A stretch of DNA of 64,000 nucleotides from Pseudomonas sp. RIT-PI-r (GCF_001297015.1 NZ_LIGE01000020.1:41722-105721), one strand, 5' to 3'; counted from the stretch's first letter, positions 39,762 through 50,263 are shown. The notes: a model not told the origin generated them from the sequence alone. Translations and numbers: made by a program.

Positions 39762-40064
39762 TCACTTTTTAGCCGGGGTATTCGCCTTGCATTTGGCGAT
39801 TTGACCCAAGGCTTTCTGTTGCAGATCAGGCGTTGCCTTGTTGTCCATCAGTGCCTGAATGTCGCTGGCTGGATAAGACTTGATTGCGTCCGCGCCACAG
39901 GCACAGTGGGATTTCGCTGCAGCGGCGCCAATTTGTGGAGTGGCAGCCTGTGTGCACTGGGCCATGTATTTCTCACGCTCGCCCTTCGGCCAATCGGCGT
40001 GAGCGCTCAGCGGCAGCAGTAGAACAATGGGGGCGACTACGGCGAATAAGGTGTTCAGACGCAT
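39762..40064 (-). CDS. Small exported hypothetical protein
   Basis: A 100-residue protein with a Sec signal peptide (1-23, LLLPLSAHA-DW) and a mature part with three Cys (QCTQAATP, SHCACGADAI) and a helical tail with a further Cys. The function is unknown; the Cys pattern suggests disulfides. AAGGAGCATCC precedes the start. Confidence 0.75.
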   Translation of the reverse strand: MRLNTLFAVVAPIVLLLPLSAHADWPKGEREKYMAQCTQAATPQIGAAAAKSHCACGADAIKSYPASDIQALMDNKATPDLQQKALGQIAKCKANTPAKK

Positions 40065-40395
40065 GCGAGGATGCTCCTTGTGGGTCAGTGTCTTGTTATC
40101 TGAGGGCTGAAGGGCCGATCAAGTTCAGCACTCTGGCATAAAAACGGACGATTTGCCTTCTGGTCAAACAGAGGCATAAGTGACCGCTCATCTGTGCTAG
40201 CATGCCGGGCTCAAGCATTCTCAGGCTCCGGATGACACTCAGTCCCGGCAGCGGTCAGCGTGCGAATATTCTGATTTGAATCCCAGTCACTCTGGTTCGG
40301 TTTTCCGGTTGGCCGCAAGGCTCCTGCCGCTGTAAGGCAGGCGTTCGTCATTGAATGGCCTGGATCGGATCTTGTACTGGCTCATCCCAACCCAC

Positions 40396-40416
40396 GTGAC
40401 CTTTGGTAGGGGTCAC
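40396..40416 (+). promoter_or_regulatory. Hairpin next to the thrS ribosome binding site
   Basis: GTGACC (40396-40401) and GGTCAC (40411-40416) pair around a 9-base loop, ending 5 bases before the AGGAGAGGAGG ribosome site of thrS. In E. coli ThrRS represses its own translation by binding tRNA-like hairpins just upstream of the start; this could be a remnant of such an operator. The 40140-40395 stretch before it holds several weaker inverted repeats and no gene. Confidence 0.4.
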
Positions 40417-40435
40417 CACTAGGAGAGGAGGCGCC

Positions 40436-42358
40436 ATGCCAACTATTACTCTTCCCGACGGCAGTCAACGTTCATTCGATCATCCGGTTTCCGTAGCCGA
40501 GGTCGCCGCATCCATTGGTGCTGGCCTGGCCAAAGCCACCTTGGCCGGCAAGGTCAATGGCCAACTGGTCGACGCCAGCGACATCATCAGCAGCGACGCG
40601 ACCCTGCAAATCATTACGCCAAAGGATGAAGAGGGGCTGGAGATCATTCGCCACTCTTGCGCTCACCTGGTTGGCCATGCGGTCAAGCAGCTGTACCCGA
40701 CTGCGAAAATGGTCATCGGGCCGGTCATCGACGAAGGCTTCTATTACGACATCGCCTTCGAGCGTCCTTTCACTCCGGACGACATGGCTGCGATCGAACA
40801 GCGCATGCAGCAGCTGATCGAAAAAGATTACGACGTGATCAAGAAAGTCACTCCGCGCGCCGAAGTGATCGAAGTGTTCAAGGCCCGCGGCGAAGATTAC
40901 AAGCTGCGCCTGGTCGAGGACATGCCGAACGAGCAGGCCATGGGTCTGTACTATCACGAAGAATACGTCGACATGTGCCGCGGTCCGCACGTGCCGAACA
41001 CCCGCTTCCTGAAATCCTTCAAGCTGACCAAGCTGTCGGGCGCCTACTGGCGTGGTGACGCCAAGAACGAGCAGTTGCAGCGCGTTTACGGCACCGCTTG
41101 GGCCGACAAGAAGCAGCTGGCGGCTTACATCCAGCGCATCGAAGAAGCTGAAAAGCGCGATCACCGCAAGATCGGCAAGCGTCTGGGCCTGTTCCACACC
41201 CAGGAAGAATCCCCGGGCATGGTGTTCTGGCATCCGAACGGCTGGACTCTGTACCAGGTGCTCGAGCAGTACATGCGCAAGATCCAGCGTGACAACGGCT
41301 ATCTTGAGATCAAAACCCCTCAAGTCGTTGACCGCAGCCTGTGGGAGAAATCCGGGCACTGGGCCAACTACGCCGACAACATGTTCACCACGCAGTCGGA
41401 AAACCGCGACTACGCCATCAAGCCGATGAACTGCCCGTGCCACGTGCAGGTGTTCAACCAGGGCTTGAAGAGCTACCGCGAGTTGCCGATGCGTCTGGCC
41501 GAGTTCGGTGCCTGCCACCGTAACGAGCCGTCGGGTGCGTTGCACGGCATCATGCGTGTGCGTGCGTTCACTCAGGACGACGCCCACATCTTCTGCACCG
41601 AAGAGCAGATGCAGGCTGAATCCGCTGCATTTATCAAGCTGACCATGGACGTTTATCGTGACTTCGGTTTCACCGATGTCGAGATGAAACTGTCCACTCG
41701 TCCGGAAAAACGCGTCGGTTCCGACGAGCTGTGGGATCGCGCTGAAGCTGCATTGGCTGCAGCCCTTGATTCTGCGGGCCTGCCGTACGATCTGCAGCCG
41801 GGCGAAGGTGCGTTCTACGGTCCGAAGATCGAATTCTCGCTGAAAGATTGCCTCGGTCGCGTCTGGCAATGTGGTACCTTGCAGCTCGATTTTAACCTGC
41901 CTGTCCGTTTGGGCGCTGAATACGTCTCTGAAGACAACAGCCGCAAACACCCAGTGATGTTGCACCGTGCGATCCTCGGTTCCTTCGAGCGTTTCGTCGG
42001 GATCCTGATCGAGCACTACGAAGGTGCGTTCCCTGCCTGGCTCGCGCCAACGCAGGCGGTGATCATGAATATCACTGATAAACAGGCAGATTTTGTTGCA
42101 GAAGTTGAAAAAACTCTCAACGAAAGCGGATTTCGTGCCAAGTCCGACTTGAGAAATGAAAAGATCGGCTTTAAAATCCGCGAGCATACTTTGCTCAAGG
42201 TTCCCTATCTCTTGGTTATCGGAGATAAGGAAGTCGAGATGCAGACTGTCGCTGTGCGTACTCGTGAAGGTGCTGACCTGGGCTCGATGCCCGTCGCCCA
42301 GTTCGCTGAGTTTCTCGCGCAAGCGGTTTCCCGGCGTGGTCGCCCAGATTCGGAGTAA
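40436..42358 (+). CDS. thrS: Threonine-tRNA ligase
   Basis: A 640-residue class II synthetase with TGS domain (start [20 protein letters not shown]), second editing domain with [16 protein letters not shown], catalytic core ([22 protein letters not shown] with the zinc Cys, [16 protein letters not shown]) and C-terminal anticodon domain. The Met at 40436 was chosen because AGGAGAGGAGGCGCC precedes it and the TGS domain starts there. The stop codon overlaps the first ATT of infC. Confidence 0.98.
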   Translation: MPTITLPDGSQRSFDHPVSVAEVAASIGAGLAKATLAGKVNGQLVDASDIISSDATLQIITPKDEEGLEIIRHSCAHLVGHAVKQLYPTAKMVIGPVIDEGFYYDIAFERPFTPDDMAAIEQRMQQLIEKDYDVIKKVTPRAEVIEVFKARGEDYKLRLVEDMPNEQAMGLYYHEEYVDMCRGPHVPNTRFLKSFKLTKLSGAYWRGDAKNEQLQRVYGTAWADKKQLAAYIQRIEEAEKRDHRKIGKRLGLFHTQEESPGMVFWHPNGWTLYQVLEQYMRKIQRDNGYLEIKTPQVVDRSLWEKSGHWANYADNMFTTQSENRDYAIKPMNCPCHVQVFNQGLKSYRELPMRLAEFGACHRNEPSGALHGIMRVRAFTQDDAHIFCTEEQMQAESAAFIKLTMDVYRDFGFTDVEMKLSTRPEKRVGSDELWDRAEAALAAALDSAGLPYDLQPGEGAFYGPKIEFSLKDCLGRVWQCGTLQLDFNLPVRLGAEYVSEDNSRKHPVMLHRAILGSFERFVGILIEHYEGAFPAWLAPTQAVIMNITDKQADFVAEVEKTLNESGFRAKSDLRNEKIGFKIREHTLLKVPYLLVIGDKEVEMQTVAVRTREGADLGSMPVAQFAEFLAQAVSRRGRPDSE

Positions 42359-42909
42359 TTATTATTAAGCGTGAAATGAGACAAGATAAACGAGCTGCAC
42401 CGAAAGCCCCGATCAACGAGAATATCTCGGCACGCGAGGTTCGGTTAATTGGCGCTGATGGCGAGCAGATTGGCATCGTCTCGATTGATGAAGCGCTTCG
42501 TATTGCTGAAGAAGCAAAGCTTGATCTGGTGGAAATCTCCGCAGACGCAATCCCACCGGTTTGCCGTGTGATGGATTACGGCAAATCGATCTTCGAAAAG
42601 AAGAAGCAGGTTGCCGCGGCGAAGAAGAACCAGAAGCAGATTCAGGTAAAAGAAATCAAGTTTCGTCCAGGGACGGAGGAAGGGGATTACCAGGTAAAAC
42701 TGCGCAACCTGGTACGTTTCCTGAGTGATGGGGACAGGGCCAAGGTATCCTTGCGATTCCGCGGCCGTGAGATGGCCCACCAGGAGCTGGGGATGGAACT
42801 CCTCAAGCGGGTTGAAGCTGACCTGCTCGAGTACGGTTCGGTCGAACAGCATCCTAAGATGGAAGGACGCCAGCTGATCATGGTCATCGCCCCGAAAAAG
42901 AAGAAGTAA
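42358..42909 (+). CDS. infC: Translation initiation factor IF-3 (non-AUG start)
   Basis: IF-3 binds the 30S subunit and rejects non-AUG starts, which underlies its autoregulation through its own AUU codon. Three ATT codons in a row (42358, 42361, 42364) open the frame ATT-ATT-ATT-AAG-CGT-GAA-ATG. The CGGAG Shine-Dalgarno (42351-42355) best fits 42361 or 42364, while the first ATT overlaps the thrS stop by one base; related annotations begin MIIKREMRQ. The 183-residue protein has [15 protein letters not shown], the basic linker and the C-terminal [17 protein letters not shown]. The internal ATG 42376 lacks a ribosome site. Confidence 0.93.
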   Translation: MIIKREMRQDKRAAPKAPINENISAREVRLIGADGEQIGIVSIDEALRIAEEAKLDLVEISADAIPPVCRVMDYGKSIFEKKKQVAAAKKNQKQIQVKEIKFRPGTEEGDYQVKLRNLVRFLSDGDRAKVSLRFRGREMAHQELGMELLKRVEADLLEYGSVEQHPKMEGRQLIMVIAPKKKK

Positions 42910-42969
42910 TCAACAGGGCACGGCAGGCCTTCTGATTATGTTTATCAACTGAATGCGGAGTATCCGAAC

Positions 42970-43164
42970 ATGCCAAAAATGAAAACCAAAAGTGGTGCTG
43001 CTAAGCGGTTTCTGAAAACTGCTAACGGTATCAAGCACAAGCACGCTTTCAAGAGCCACATCCTGACTAAAATGTCGACCAAGCGTAAGCGTCAACTGCG
43101 CGGTAGCAGCTTGCTGCATCCGTCTGACGTGGCAAAAGTCGAGCGCATGCTGCGCCTTCGTTAA
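42970..43164 (+). CDS. rpmI: Large ribosomal subunit protein L35
   Basis: A 64-residue basic protein ([20 protein letters not shown] ... [16 protein letters not shown]) of usual length, in the conserved infC-rpmI-rplT order. It lies 60 bp after infC with GCGGAGTATCC before the start. Confidence 0.98.
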   Translation: MPKMKTKSGAAKRFLKTANGIKHKHAFKSHILTKMSTKRKRQLRGSSLLHPSDVAKVERMLRLR

Positions 43165-43192
43165 TTTTAGTCAAGAATAGAGGAAGTAACTC

Positions 43193-43549
43193 ATGGCTCG
43201 TGTAAAGCGTGGCGTCATTGCCCGTAAGCGTCACAAAAAAATTCTGAAACTTGCTAAAGGCTACTACGGCGCACGCTCCCGCGTATTCCGTGTTGCCAAG
43301 CAAGCGGTAATCAAGGCAGGCCAATACGCCTACCGTGACCGTCGTCAGAAAAAACGTCAGTTCCGCGCTCTGTGGATCGCTCGTATCAACGCTGGTGCTC
43401 GTGTTAACGGTCTGTCCTACAGCCGTTTCATCGCTGGCCTGAAAAAAGCGTCCATCGAGATCGACCGTAAGGTTCTGGCTGATCTGGCAGTGAACGAAAA
43501 AGCGGTGTTTGCTGCGATTGTCGAGAAAGCTAAAGCCACCTTGGCTTAA
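43193..43549 (+). CDS. rplT: Large ribosomal subunit protein L20
   Basis: A 118-residue rRNA-binding protein ([20 protein letters not shown], then [20 protein letters not shown]). In E. coli L20 represses this operon translationally. It lies 28 bp after rpmI with GAGGAAG upstream. Confidence 0.98.
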   Translation: MARVKRGVIARKRHKKILKLAKGYYGARSRVFRVAKQAVIKAGQYAYRDRRQKKRQFRALWIARINAGARVNGLSYSRFIAGLKKASIEIDRKVLADLAVNEKAVFAAIVEKAKATLA

Positions 43550-43606
43550 GTACCCCCGACAATCACCCGGCCTCACTTCCGTGGGGCCAGGTGGTAAACG
43601 TCTTAA

Positions 43607-44675
<1,069 letters not shown>

Positions 44676-44701
44676 TCGTAACGAATTCTTAGGAGAGCAG
44701 G

Positions 44702-47080
44702 ATGAAATTCAGTGAACAATGGCTGCGTGGCTGGGTTAGCCCGCAGGTAAATCGCGACGAGCTGGTTGCTCGTCTGTCGATGGCCGGTCTTGAGGTCGAT
44801 AGCGTTACGCCGGCCGCCGGTGTTTTCAGTGGCGTGGTGGTGGGCGAGGTGCTGAGCACCGAGCAACATCCTGATGCCGACAAGTTGCGCGTGTGCCAGG
44901 TCAGCAATGGCGCGGAAACCTTTCAGGTCGTCTGCGGTGCGCCAAACGTGCGTCCGGGCCTGAAGATCCCGTTCGCAATGATCGGTGCCGAACTGCCGGG
45001 CGACTTCAAAATCAAGAAAGCCAAGCTGCGTGGCGTTGAGTCCAACGGCATGCTGTGCTCGCAAGCCGAGCTGCAGGTTGGCGAAGGCAACGACGGTCTG
45101 ATGGAGCTGCCGGCCGATGCGCCGGTGGGCAAAGATTTCCGCGTGTATCTGGACCTGGAAGACGCCAGCATCGAAGTCGACCTGACTCCGAACCGTGGCG
45201 ACTGCCTGTCCCTGGCCGGTCTGGCCCGTGAAGTCGGTGCGCTGTACGACGCGCCGGTCACTCGTCCGGTGGTCATGAGCATTCCTGCCGTGCACGACGA
45301 AGTGCGCTCGGTAGAAGTGTTGGCGCCAGCGGCATGCCCGCGCTACCTGGGGCGCGTTATCCGCAACGTTGACCTGTCCAAGCCTACGCCGCTGTGGATG
45401 GTTGAACGTCTGCGTCGTGCCGACGTGCGCAGCATCGACGCTGCCGTCGACATCACCAACTACGTGATGCTGGAACTGGGGCAGCCTCTGCACGCTTTCG
45501 ATCTCGCCGAAATCAATGGCGGCATCCGCGTGCGCATGGCGGAAGAGGGCGAGAAGCTGGTGCTGCTCGACGGTCAGGAAGTCAGCCTGCGTAGCGATAC
45601 GCTGGTGATTGCCGACCACACTCGCGCCCTGGCGATTGCCGGTGTGATGGGTGGCGAGCACAGCGGTGTTTCCGCGACCACTCGCGATGTATTCCTGGAA
45701 AGTGCGTTCTTCGACCAGATTGCTGTGGCGGGCAAGGCTCGTTCGTACGGCCTGCACACCGACGCTTCGCACCGCTACGAGCGTGGTGTTGACTGGCAAC
45801 TGGCCCGTGAAGCCATGGAGCGCGCCACTGGCCTGCTGCTGGAAATCACCGGTGGTGACGCCGGCCCGATCATCGAGACCGTGAGCGAGCAGCACCTGCC
45901 GTCGATCGCACCGATCACCCTGCGTTCCCAGCGCATTACCCAGATGCTCGGTATGGAAATGGATTCAGCCCAAGTCGAGCGTTTGCTCGGCGGACTGGGT
46001 CTGGGTATCACTGCCGACGGTGAAGGTCAGTGGCGCGTAGAAGTACCAAGCCATCGCTTCGACATCAGCCTGGAAGTCGATCTGATCGAAGAGCTGGCCC
46101 GTCTGTACGGCTACAACCGTCTGCCGGTTCGTTACCCGCAAGCGCGCCTGGCGCCGCAAGCCAAGGCTGAAGCGCGTAGCGATCTGCCGGAACTGCGTCG
46201 TCTGCTGGTCGCGCGTGGTTATCAGGAAGCGATCACTTACAGCTTCATCGATCCACGTCAGTTCGAGCTGTTCAATCCGGGTGTTGAGCCGCTGTTGCTG
46301 GCCAATCCGATCTCCAATGACATGGCAGCCATGCGCTCGTCGCTGTGGCCGGGTCTGGTCAAAGCGCTGCAGCACAACCTCAATCGCCAGCAGGATCGCG
46401 TGCGTCTGTTCGAAAGCGGTCTGCGCTTCGTCGGTCAGCTCGAAGGCCTGAAGCAAGAGCCGATGCTGTCCGGTGTGGTTTGCGGTAGCCGTCTGCCGGA
46501 AGGCTGGGCGCAAGGTCGCGACACCGTCGACTTCTTCGACGTCAAAGCTGACGTGGAAGCGGTGCTGGGCTTTGCCGGTGCACTGGATTCATTCACCTTC
46601 GCACCGGGCAAACACCCAGCGCTGCATCCGGGTCAAACCGCGCGCATCGAGCGAGAAGGGCGTGAAGTCGGCTTCATCGGTGCTATCCACCCGGAATTGT
46701 CGAAAGCTTTGGGTCTGGATCGTCCCGTATTCGTTTTCGAGCTGGTTCTGGCTGAAGTGGCGCTCGGTAAAATGCCGAAATTCCACGAGTTGTCGCGCTT
46801 TCCTGAAGTGCGTCGTGACCTTGCACTGATCGCGCACAAAGACGTTGCAGCCTCGGCTGTACTGGACGTAATCCGTGAAAATGCAGGCGAATGGCTCACA
46901 GATCTCAGGCTGTTTGACGTATATCAGGGTAAAGGCATTGATCCTGATAGAAAAAGCCTTGCAGTTGGCTTGACCTGGCAGCATCCATCGCGCACTCTTA
47001 ATGACGATGAGGTGAATTCGACGACGCAAAATATCCTCACCTCGCTCGAACAAAGGTTGAACGCCACGTTAAGGAAGTGA
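44702..47080 (+). CDS. pheT: Phenylalanine-tRNA ligase beta subunit
   Basis: A 792-residue subunit with the N-terminal tRNA-binding OB domain (to about 150, SNGMLCSQAELQVGEGNDGL), the B3/B4 editing module (about 200-400), B5 and the C-terminal anticodon-binding FDX-ACB domain (about 700-792, ELSRFPEVRRDLALI). TTAGGAGAGC precedes the ATG. ihfA begins 3 bp after its stop. Confidence 0.98.
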   Translation: MKFSEQWLRGWVSPQVNRDELVARLSMAGLEVDSVTPAAGVFSGVVVGEVLSTEQHPDADKLRVCQVSNGAETFQVVCGAPNVRPGLKIPFAMIGAELPGDFKIKKAKLRGVESNGMLCSQAELQVGEGNDGLMELPADAPVGKDFRVYLDLEDASIEVDLTPNRGDCLSLAGLAREVGALYDAPVTRPVVMSIPAVHDEVRSVEVLAPAACPRYLGRVIRNVDLSKPTPLWMVERLRRADVRSIDAAVDITNYVMLELGQPLHAFDLAEINGGIRVRMAEEGEKLVLLDGQEVSLRSDTLVIADHTRALAIAGVMGGEHSGVSATTRDVFLESAFFDQIAVAGKARSYGLHTDASHRYERGVDWQLAREAMERATGLLLEITGGDAGPIIETVSEQHLPSIAPITLRSQRITQMLGMEMDSAQVERLLGGLGLGITADGEGQWRVEVPSHRFDISLEVDLIEELARLYGYNRLPVRYPQARLAPQAKAEARSDLPELRRLLVARGYQEAITYSFIDPRQFELFNPGVEPLLLANPISNDMAAMRSSLWPGLVKALQHNLNRQQDRVRLFESGLRFVGQLEGLKQEPMLSGVVCGSRLPEGWAQGRDTVDFFDVKADVEAVLGFAGALDSFTFAPGKHPALHPGQTARIEREGREVGFIGAIHPELSKALGLDRPVFVFELVLAEVALGKMPKFHELSRFPEVRRDLALIAHKDVAASAVLDVIRENAGEWLTDLRLFDVYQGKGIDPDRKSLAVGLTWQHPSRTLNDDEVNSTTQNILTSLEQRLNATLRK

Positions 47081-47083
47081 CGT

Positions 47084-47386
47084 ATGGGGGCTTTGACGAA
47101 AGCTGAGATGGCGGAACGTCTGTATGAAGAGCTGGGCCTGAACAAGCGGGAAGCCAAGGAATTGGTAGAACTGTTTTTCGAGGAAATCAGGCACGCTCTT
47201 GAAGACAACGAGCAGGTCAAATTGTCCGGTTTCGGCAATTTCGACCTTCGGGACAAACGCCAGCGGCCTGGCCGCAACCCGAAAACGGGGGAAGAAATCC
47301 CGATCACGGCTCGCCGTGTGGTCACCTTTCGTCCAGGGCAGAAGTTGAAGGCCCGAGTTGAGGCTTATGCTGGAACCAAGTCATAA
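47084..47386 (+). CDS. ihfA: Integration host factor subunit alpha
   Basis: A 100-residue DNA-bending protein ([20 protein letters not shown]), with the DNA-contacting arm [14 protein letters not shown] and the end [19 protein letters not shown] assists sigma-54 promoters and recombination. It is translated right after pheT and overlaps the next gene's start by 20 bp. Confidence 0.97.
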   Translation: MGALTKAEMAERLYEELGLNKREAKELVELFFEEIRHALEDNEQVKLSGFGNFDLRDKRQRPGRNPKTGEEIPITARRVVTFRPGQKLKARVEAYAGTKS

Positions 47387-47723
47387 CGACGAACTTCCCG
47401 TTATCCCGGGCAAACGCTACTTCACCATCGGTGAAGTCAGCGAGCTGTGTGCCGTAAAGCCACACGTGCTGCGCTACTGGGAGCAGGAGTTTCCTCAACT
47501 CAACCCCGTCAAACGCCGCGGAAACCGCCGGTATTATCAGCGCCAGGACGTGCTGATGATCCGGCAGATCCGCGCGCTCCTTTACGATCAAGGTTTTACC
47601 ATCGGCGGCGCACGCTTGCGCCTGTCCGGCGATGAAGCCAAAGATGACACCACCCAATACAAGCAGATGATCCGGCAGATGATTGCCGAGTTGGAAGACG
47701 TGCTGGTGGTACTCAAGAAATAA
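47367..47723 (+). CDS. MerR-family transcriptional regulator
   Basis: A 118-residue protein with an N-terminal winged HTH ([20 protein letters not shown], then [20 protein letters not shown]) and a short helical C-terminus, with no Cys-based metal site. This gene follows ihfA in most pseudomonads; its targets are unknown. The ATG ([11 protein letters not shown]) inside the ihfA 3' end is preferred to an upstream TTG in frame. Confidence 0.92.
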   Translation: MLEPSHNDELPVIPGKRYFTIGEVSELCAVKPHVLRYWEQEFPQLNPVKRRGNRRYYQRQDVLMIRQIRALLYDQGFTIGGARLRLSGDEAKDDTTQYKQMIRQMIAELEDVLVVLKK

Positions 47724-47812
47724 AAAGCTGCTTTTGAATACTTCCAGTTTTCAAAAGCTTGCGCTATATTCTTGAGCGCTCTTCGAGGTGAAGAGCGAGT
47801 TGCAAGATCAGT

Positions 47813-47889
47813 CGGGGCGTAGCGCAGTCCGGTAGCGCACTAGCATGGGGTGCTAGGGGTCGAGTGTTCGAATCACTCCGTCCCGACCA
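47813..47889 (+). tRNA. tRNA-Pro (anticodon GGG), likely attachment site of a former element
   Basis: A 77-nt cloverleaf: acceptor CGGGGCG/CGTCCCG with one G-T wobble, anticodon loop ATGGGGT carrying GGG, T-arm GTGTTCGAATCAC and encoded CCA. A recombinase remnant starts 80 bp downstream, pointing to this 3' end as an integration site. Confidence 0.97.
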
Positions 47890-47905
47890 TATAATTCAAT
47901 GACTT

Positions 47906-47936
47906 AGGCCAATGTTCGCAGCATTGGCCTTTTTCA
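47906..47936 (+). terminator. Intrinsic terminator after tRNA-Pro
   Basis: AGGCCAATG TTCGCAG CATTGGCCT hairpin followed by TTTTTC, 17 bp after the tRNA. Confidence 0.9.
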
Positions 47937-47968
47937 TGCGCGTGACATTTGCGTGACTTCTCCATTTC

Positions 47969-48223
47969 TCACGCTTGCTTCCTCTTCAAAATTGTCAGCA
48001 CCGGCCCACGTGAATCGGTTGCTGATACCATGTTCGCAGCCTCAATCAGATGCCCGAGCTCAGCGCCCGAATGGTGACTGGTGATGCTGCCGTTCTTGTG
48101 GCCCAGAAGTGCCTTTCGGTCTTCTTCGGCCACACCCGCCGCTCGAAGGCGACGGCCAAACGTGTGTCGCGTCAAATGAAAGACGTTAGCCGGTGTGCCA
48201 CCTGCGTCAGGCTCTTTGCCTTT
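47969..48223 (-). pseudogene. C-terminal remnant of a phage-type tyrosine recombinase, catalytic Tyr lost
   Basis: An open frame of about 84 codons with no valid start encodes the last part of a P4/lambda-type integrase: HLTRHTFGRRLRAAGV holds the HxxR box and KALLGHKNGSITSHHSGAEL the Tyr box. The expected HYS reads HHS, a single TAT to CAT change of the nucleophile. The upstream three quarters, including the first catalytic Arg, are missing and the frame opens after a stop codon. It lies 3' of tRNA-Pro, as integrases of tRNA-targeting elements do. Confidence 0.85.
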
Positions 48224-48608
48224 TCAACGTAACGGCGAGCATGGCTGTCGAGACTATTCCAGGCATTAGGAATATGCACGTGAGTTCGGGAAGCCCGCGC
48301 AGGTAGTAGGCGAGAAACATTCCCCAGATCATGGCTACCACAGCAGCCAATGCAAGTGATCGAGGGTTGCGCACGTTTGGTGAGGCTGCCATCGCAAGAG
48401 CATAAATTTTCCAGGCTGACCATATCCCAAGCAGCGAGATGATAAATGCGCCTATACCTCCCAGTAGAACTAGAGGGGGCTCTGGGATGACGAAAAAGAG
48501 TGGAATGAACAAAGCCACGATGCCAGCTGCGAAGAGGAGGGTGATTGGCACAAACCCGACAAGTGCTCCGATTGTCAGCGCGACTCGCAATTTTGTCAGG
48601 TTTTCCAT
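48207..48608 (-). CDS. Hypothetical integral membrane protein
   Basis: A 133-residue protein with four hydrophobic segments (about 8-28, 30-50, 53-77 and 85-125). MENLTKLRVALTIGALVGFV begins it and TLKRQRA ends it. I do not recognise a family. The ribosome site is weak (AAAGGTAGGAA). Its 3' end overlaps the recombinase remnant by 17 bp, so the fragment may have been cut by whatever brought this gene in. Confidence 0.7.
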   Translation of the reverse strand: MENLTKLRVALTIGALVGFVPITLLFAAGIVALFIPLFFVIPEPPLVLLGGIGAFIISLLGIWSAWKIYALAMAASPNVRNPRSLALAAVVAMIWGMFLAYYLRGLPELTCIFLMPGIVSTAMLAVTLKRQRA

Positions 48609-48719
48609 TTCCTACCTTTAGTTCTGCACCGTTGTTTACGCGGACTTAATACCGGCAACAAGCCATTATTTCAAGCCCAAAGGGGACTATGGGCAGGCCA
48701 TTATGATCTCTATAACGGT

Positions 48720-48884
48720 ATGCATCCGGAATGCACTTTAGGTGCGCTGACCCTCATTGGGTCGGAGGGCGAAGTGATGGTGTTCGGGCTTGGCCCCAAG
48801 TGCGACGACCTGCAGTGTCTGGGTGCAATGCGCCTTGGTGAGCAGAAGTTGATTGATGTGCTGCTGGGTGGCGGGGAAGAGTAG
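48720..48884 (+). CDS. Short ORF or 3' remnant, function unknown
   Basis: A 54-residue frame from ATG 48720 (MHPECTLGALTLIGSEGEVM, then GLGPKCDDLQCLGAMRLGEQ). The same frame is open about 30 codons further up (WAGHYDLYNG...), with the codon bias of real Pseudomonas genes, so it is probably the tail of a longer protein. No ribosome site supports the ATG. The two close Cys are the only notable residues. Confidence 0.45.
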   Translation: MHPECTLGALTLIGSEGEVMVFGLGPKCDDLQCLGAMRLGEQKLIDVLLGGGEE

Positions 48885-48915
48885 GTGTGCCGCAGGTAAG
48901 TGCGGCACCGATGAG

Positions 48916-49180
48916 TCACTTAAGTTTCGTCGCTGCCTGGATGTAATCGGCGTATTTTGACAGTAGTTTCAGCTCAGCCTCGAGGTTCGTAGGCGTCGGC
49001 CCGGCCGCTTTTCTGGCTATCAACTCAAGAGCTGCAGAAACAACTAGGACTCTTCTGCCTTCCGACTTCGTCTTGTAGTAAGCCGCAGACTCAAAAATGC
49101 ATTCTTTGATGGATAGGCTGTCTGAAGTTTTTTGCTTCGGTTGTGACGGGGGCGGCAGGCTTTTTTGTCGATTCAGTCAT
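48916..49180 (-). pseudogene. Small hypothetical gene interrupted by a one-base frameshift in an A6 run
   Basis: From ATG 49180 (MTESTKKPAAPVTTEAK) the frame stops after 26 codons, but a shift at the six-T run 49128-49133 (six A in the coding strand) joins it to a well-behaved frame SLSIKECIFESAAYYKTKSE ... YADYIQAATKLK ending at 48916. Removing one A gives a single 87-residue protein of helical character. It could be a sequencing error, a true null mutation or a phase-variable tract. The family is not recognised. Confidence 0.6.
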
Positions 49181-49336
49181 TTAATTAAAGCCTTTTCATT
49201 TATGGTTTCCGTTAGATAGAGGCAAAGTGACATCTTTTCAAGCCGTACGTTTGGGCATACAAGAGACAATTTATGACAACCAAGCAACCCGACTAGGAGG
49301 CATCGACTCCCTCTCTGTCGGGCCGCTGTAAGTTGC

Positions 49337-49624
49337 CTACGGGCTGAGGTGCTTGAAGAGGCACTGACCAACAGGTTGACCATAGGCTGCGCATTCGGCT
49401 TGGATCTCGGTTAACCCCTGAGCGAAGCTTCCAATGCACAGACCCAAAAGTGCCGCAATGACGACATAGGCCCACACGCGATCAGTTGGCATCGACTGAC
49501 GTTTCATCCACGAATCTGCGCATCTTGCTCCGTAAAACAGAAAGTACAGCGCAATCAGCGCAGCGACGCCGATTGCCGAGTAAAAACCCAGCGAAAAGAT
49601 ACTAAGGGGTTTAAGAAACTCCAT
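49337..49624 (-). CDS. Hypothetical membrane protein
   Basis: A 95-residue protein with two membrane helices (about 10-32 and 50-70) and a C-terminal segment with Cys at three positions (QAECAAYGQPVGQCLF). AAGGAGATGTGCA precedes the ATG. Unknown function; part of the accessory block. Confidence 0.75.
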   Translation of the reverse strand: MEFLKPLSIFSLGFYSAIGVAALIALYFLFYGARCADSWMKRQSMPTDRVWAYVVIAALLGLCIGSFAQGLTEIQAECAAYGQPVGQCLFKHLSP

Positions 49625-49781
49625 TGCACATCTCCTTTTTTAAGTGAGGCTCGATTGAAGCACTCTGGCATCACGCCCGCCACTCAACTGCGTGTAGTTT
49701 CTAGCGCTCGGGTGGCCTGATCACAGGACGCACTCCAATGCACAGGCCCGTGCCTCCCACGTCACTCCTTGTAGTGTCTGA

Positions 49782-50009
49782 GCTATCGGCCTCGGTATCG
49801 AAAACACCGGTGCCGGGCTGCAAAGCCAGTTCCTGGTCAGCGCCGATCGATTCGCAATCGTCAACACCATTGCCGGCGGCGCAATCTCGGTGCTGTTCGC
49901 AGTGCAGGGCGGTCACGGTTTACAGTTCACCAACAATAGCAACGGCGTCACCATCGACTCAGAGTTCGCGCGGGTTGTGTCGGGGCAGGTGACCAACTTT
50001 CCCCGATGA
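49782..50009 (+). pseudogene. Fragment of a phage tail tip / host-specificity protein J-like protein (DUF1983 region)
   Basis: The frame opens just after a TGA and runs 75 codons: IGLGIENTGAGLQSQFLVSA, then DRFAIVNTIAGGAISVLFAV. This segment resembles the DUF1983 part of lambda J-type tail proteins, where the phrase 'SQFLVSADRFAI' is recurrent as I remember it. There is no start codon or ribosome site and most of the protein is absent. It marks a decayed prophage. Confidence 0.65.
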
Positions 50010-50050
50010 CGTCTACAGATCACACAATGGGAAAGTGATAAGGAAGTTAC

Positions 50051-50263
50051 GTGCTACGGAAGCTCATTTTGATGTTGGCTATTTCACAGTTGAGTGGCTG
50101 CGCCTGGCTTGGCGCGGTTACCAATCCGAACAGCTCATATGACTGCTATGACGGTGTTGATGGTGAATACGACCTTTGGATGTTTCTCGGCCCGCTTGTG
50201 TTCATCGACTTACCATTTACCTTCGTAGCTGACACCATCTCGCTGCCGTTTTGCGCGCTTTGA
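50051..50263 (+). CDS. YceK/YidQ-like small lipoprotein
   Basis: A 70-residue protein with a lipobox (LAISQLSGC, Cys17) and the YceK/YidQ-like tail FIDLPFTFVADTISLPF. The function of the family is unknown. The start is GTG with AAGGAAGTTAC upstream. Confidence 0.75.
   Translation: MLRKLILMLAISQLSGCAWLGAVTNPNSSYDCYDGVDGEYDLWMFLGPLVFIDLPFTFVADTISLPFCAL

Noticed and set aside
40472..42322. A 616-codon open frame on the minus strand opposite thrS
   Set aside because: Antisense shadow of thrS with random composition.
49701..49916. A 71-codon minus-strand frame
   Set aside because: Opposite the recognisable phage tail-protein fragment.
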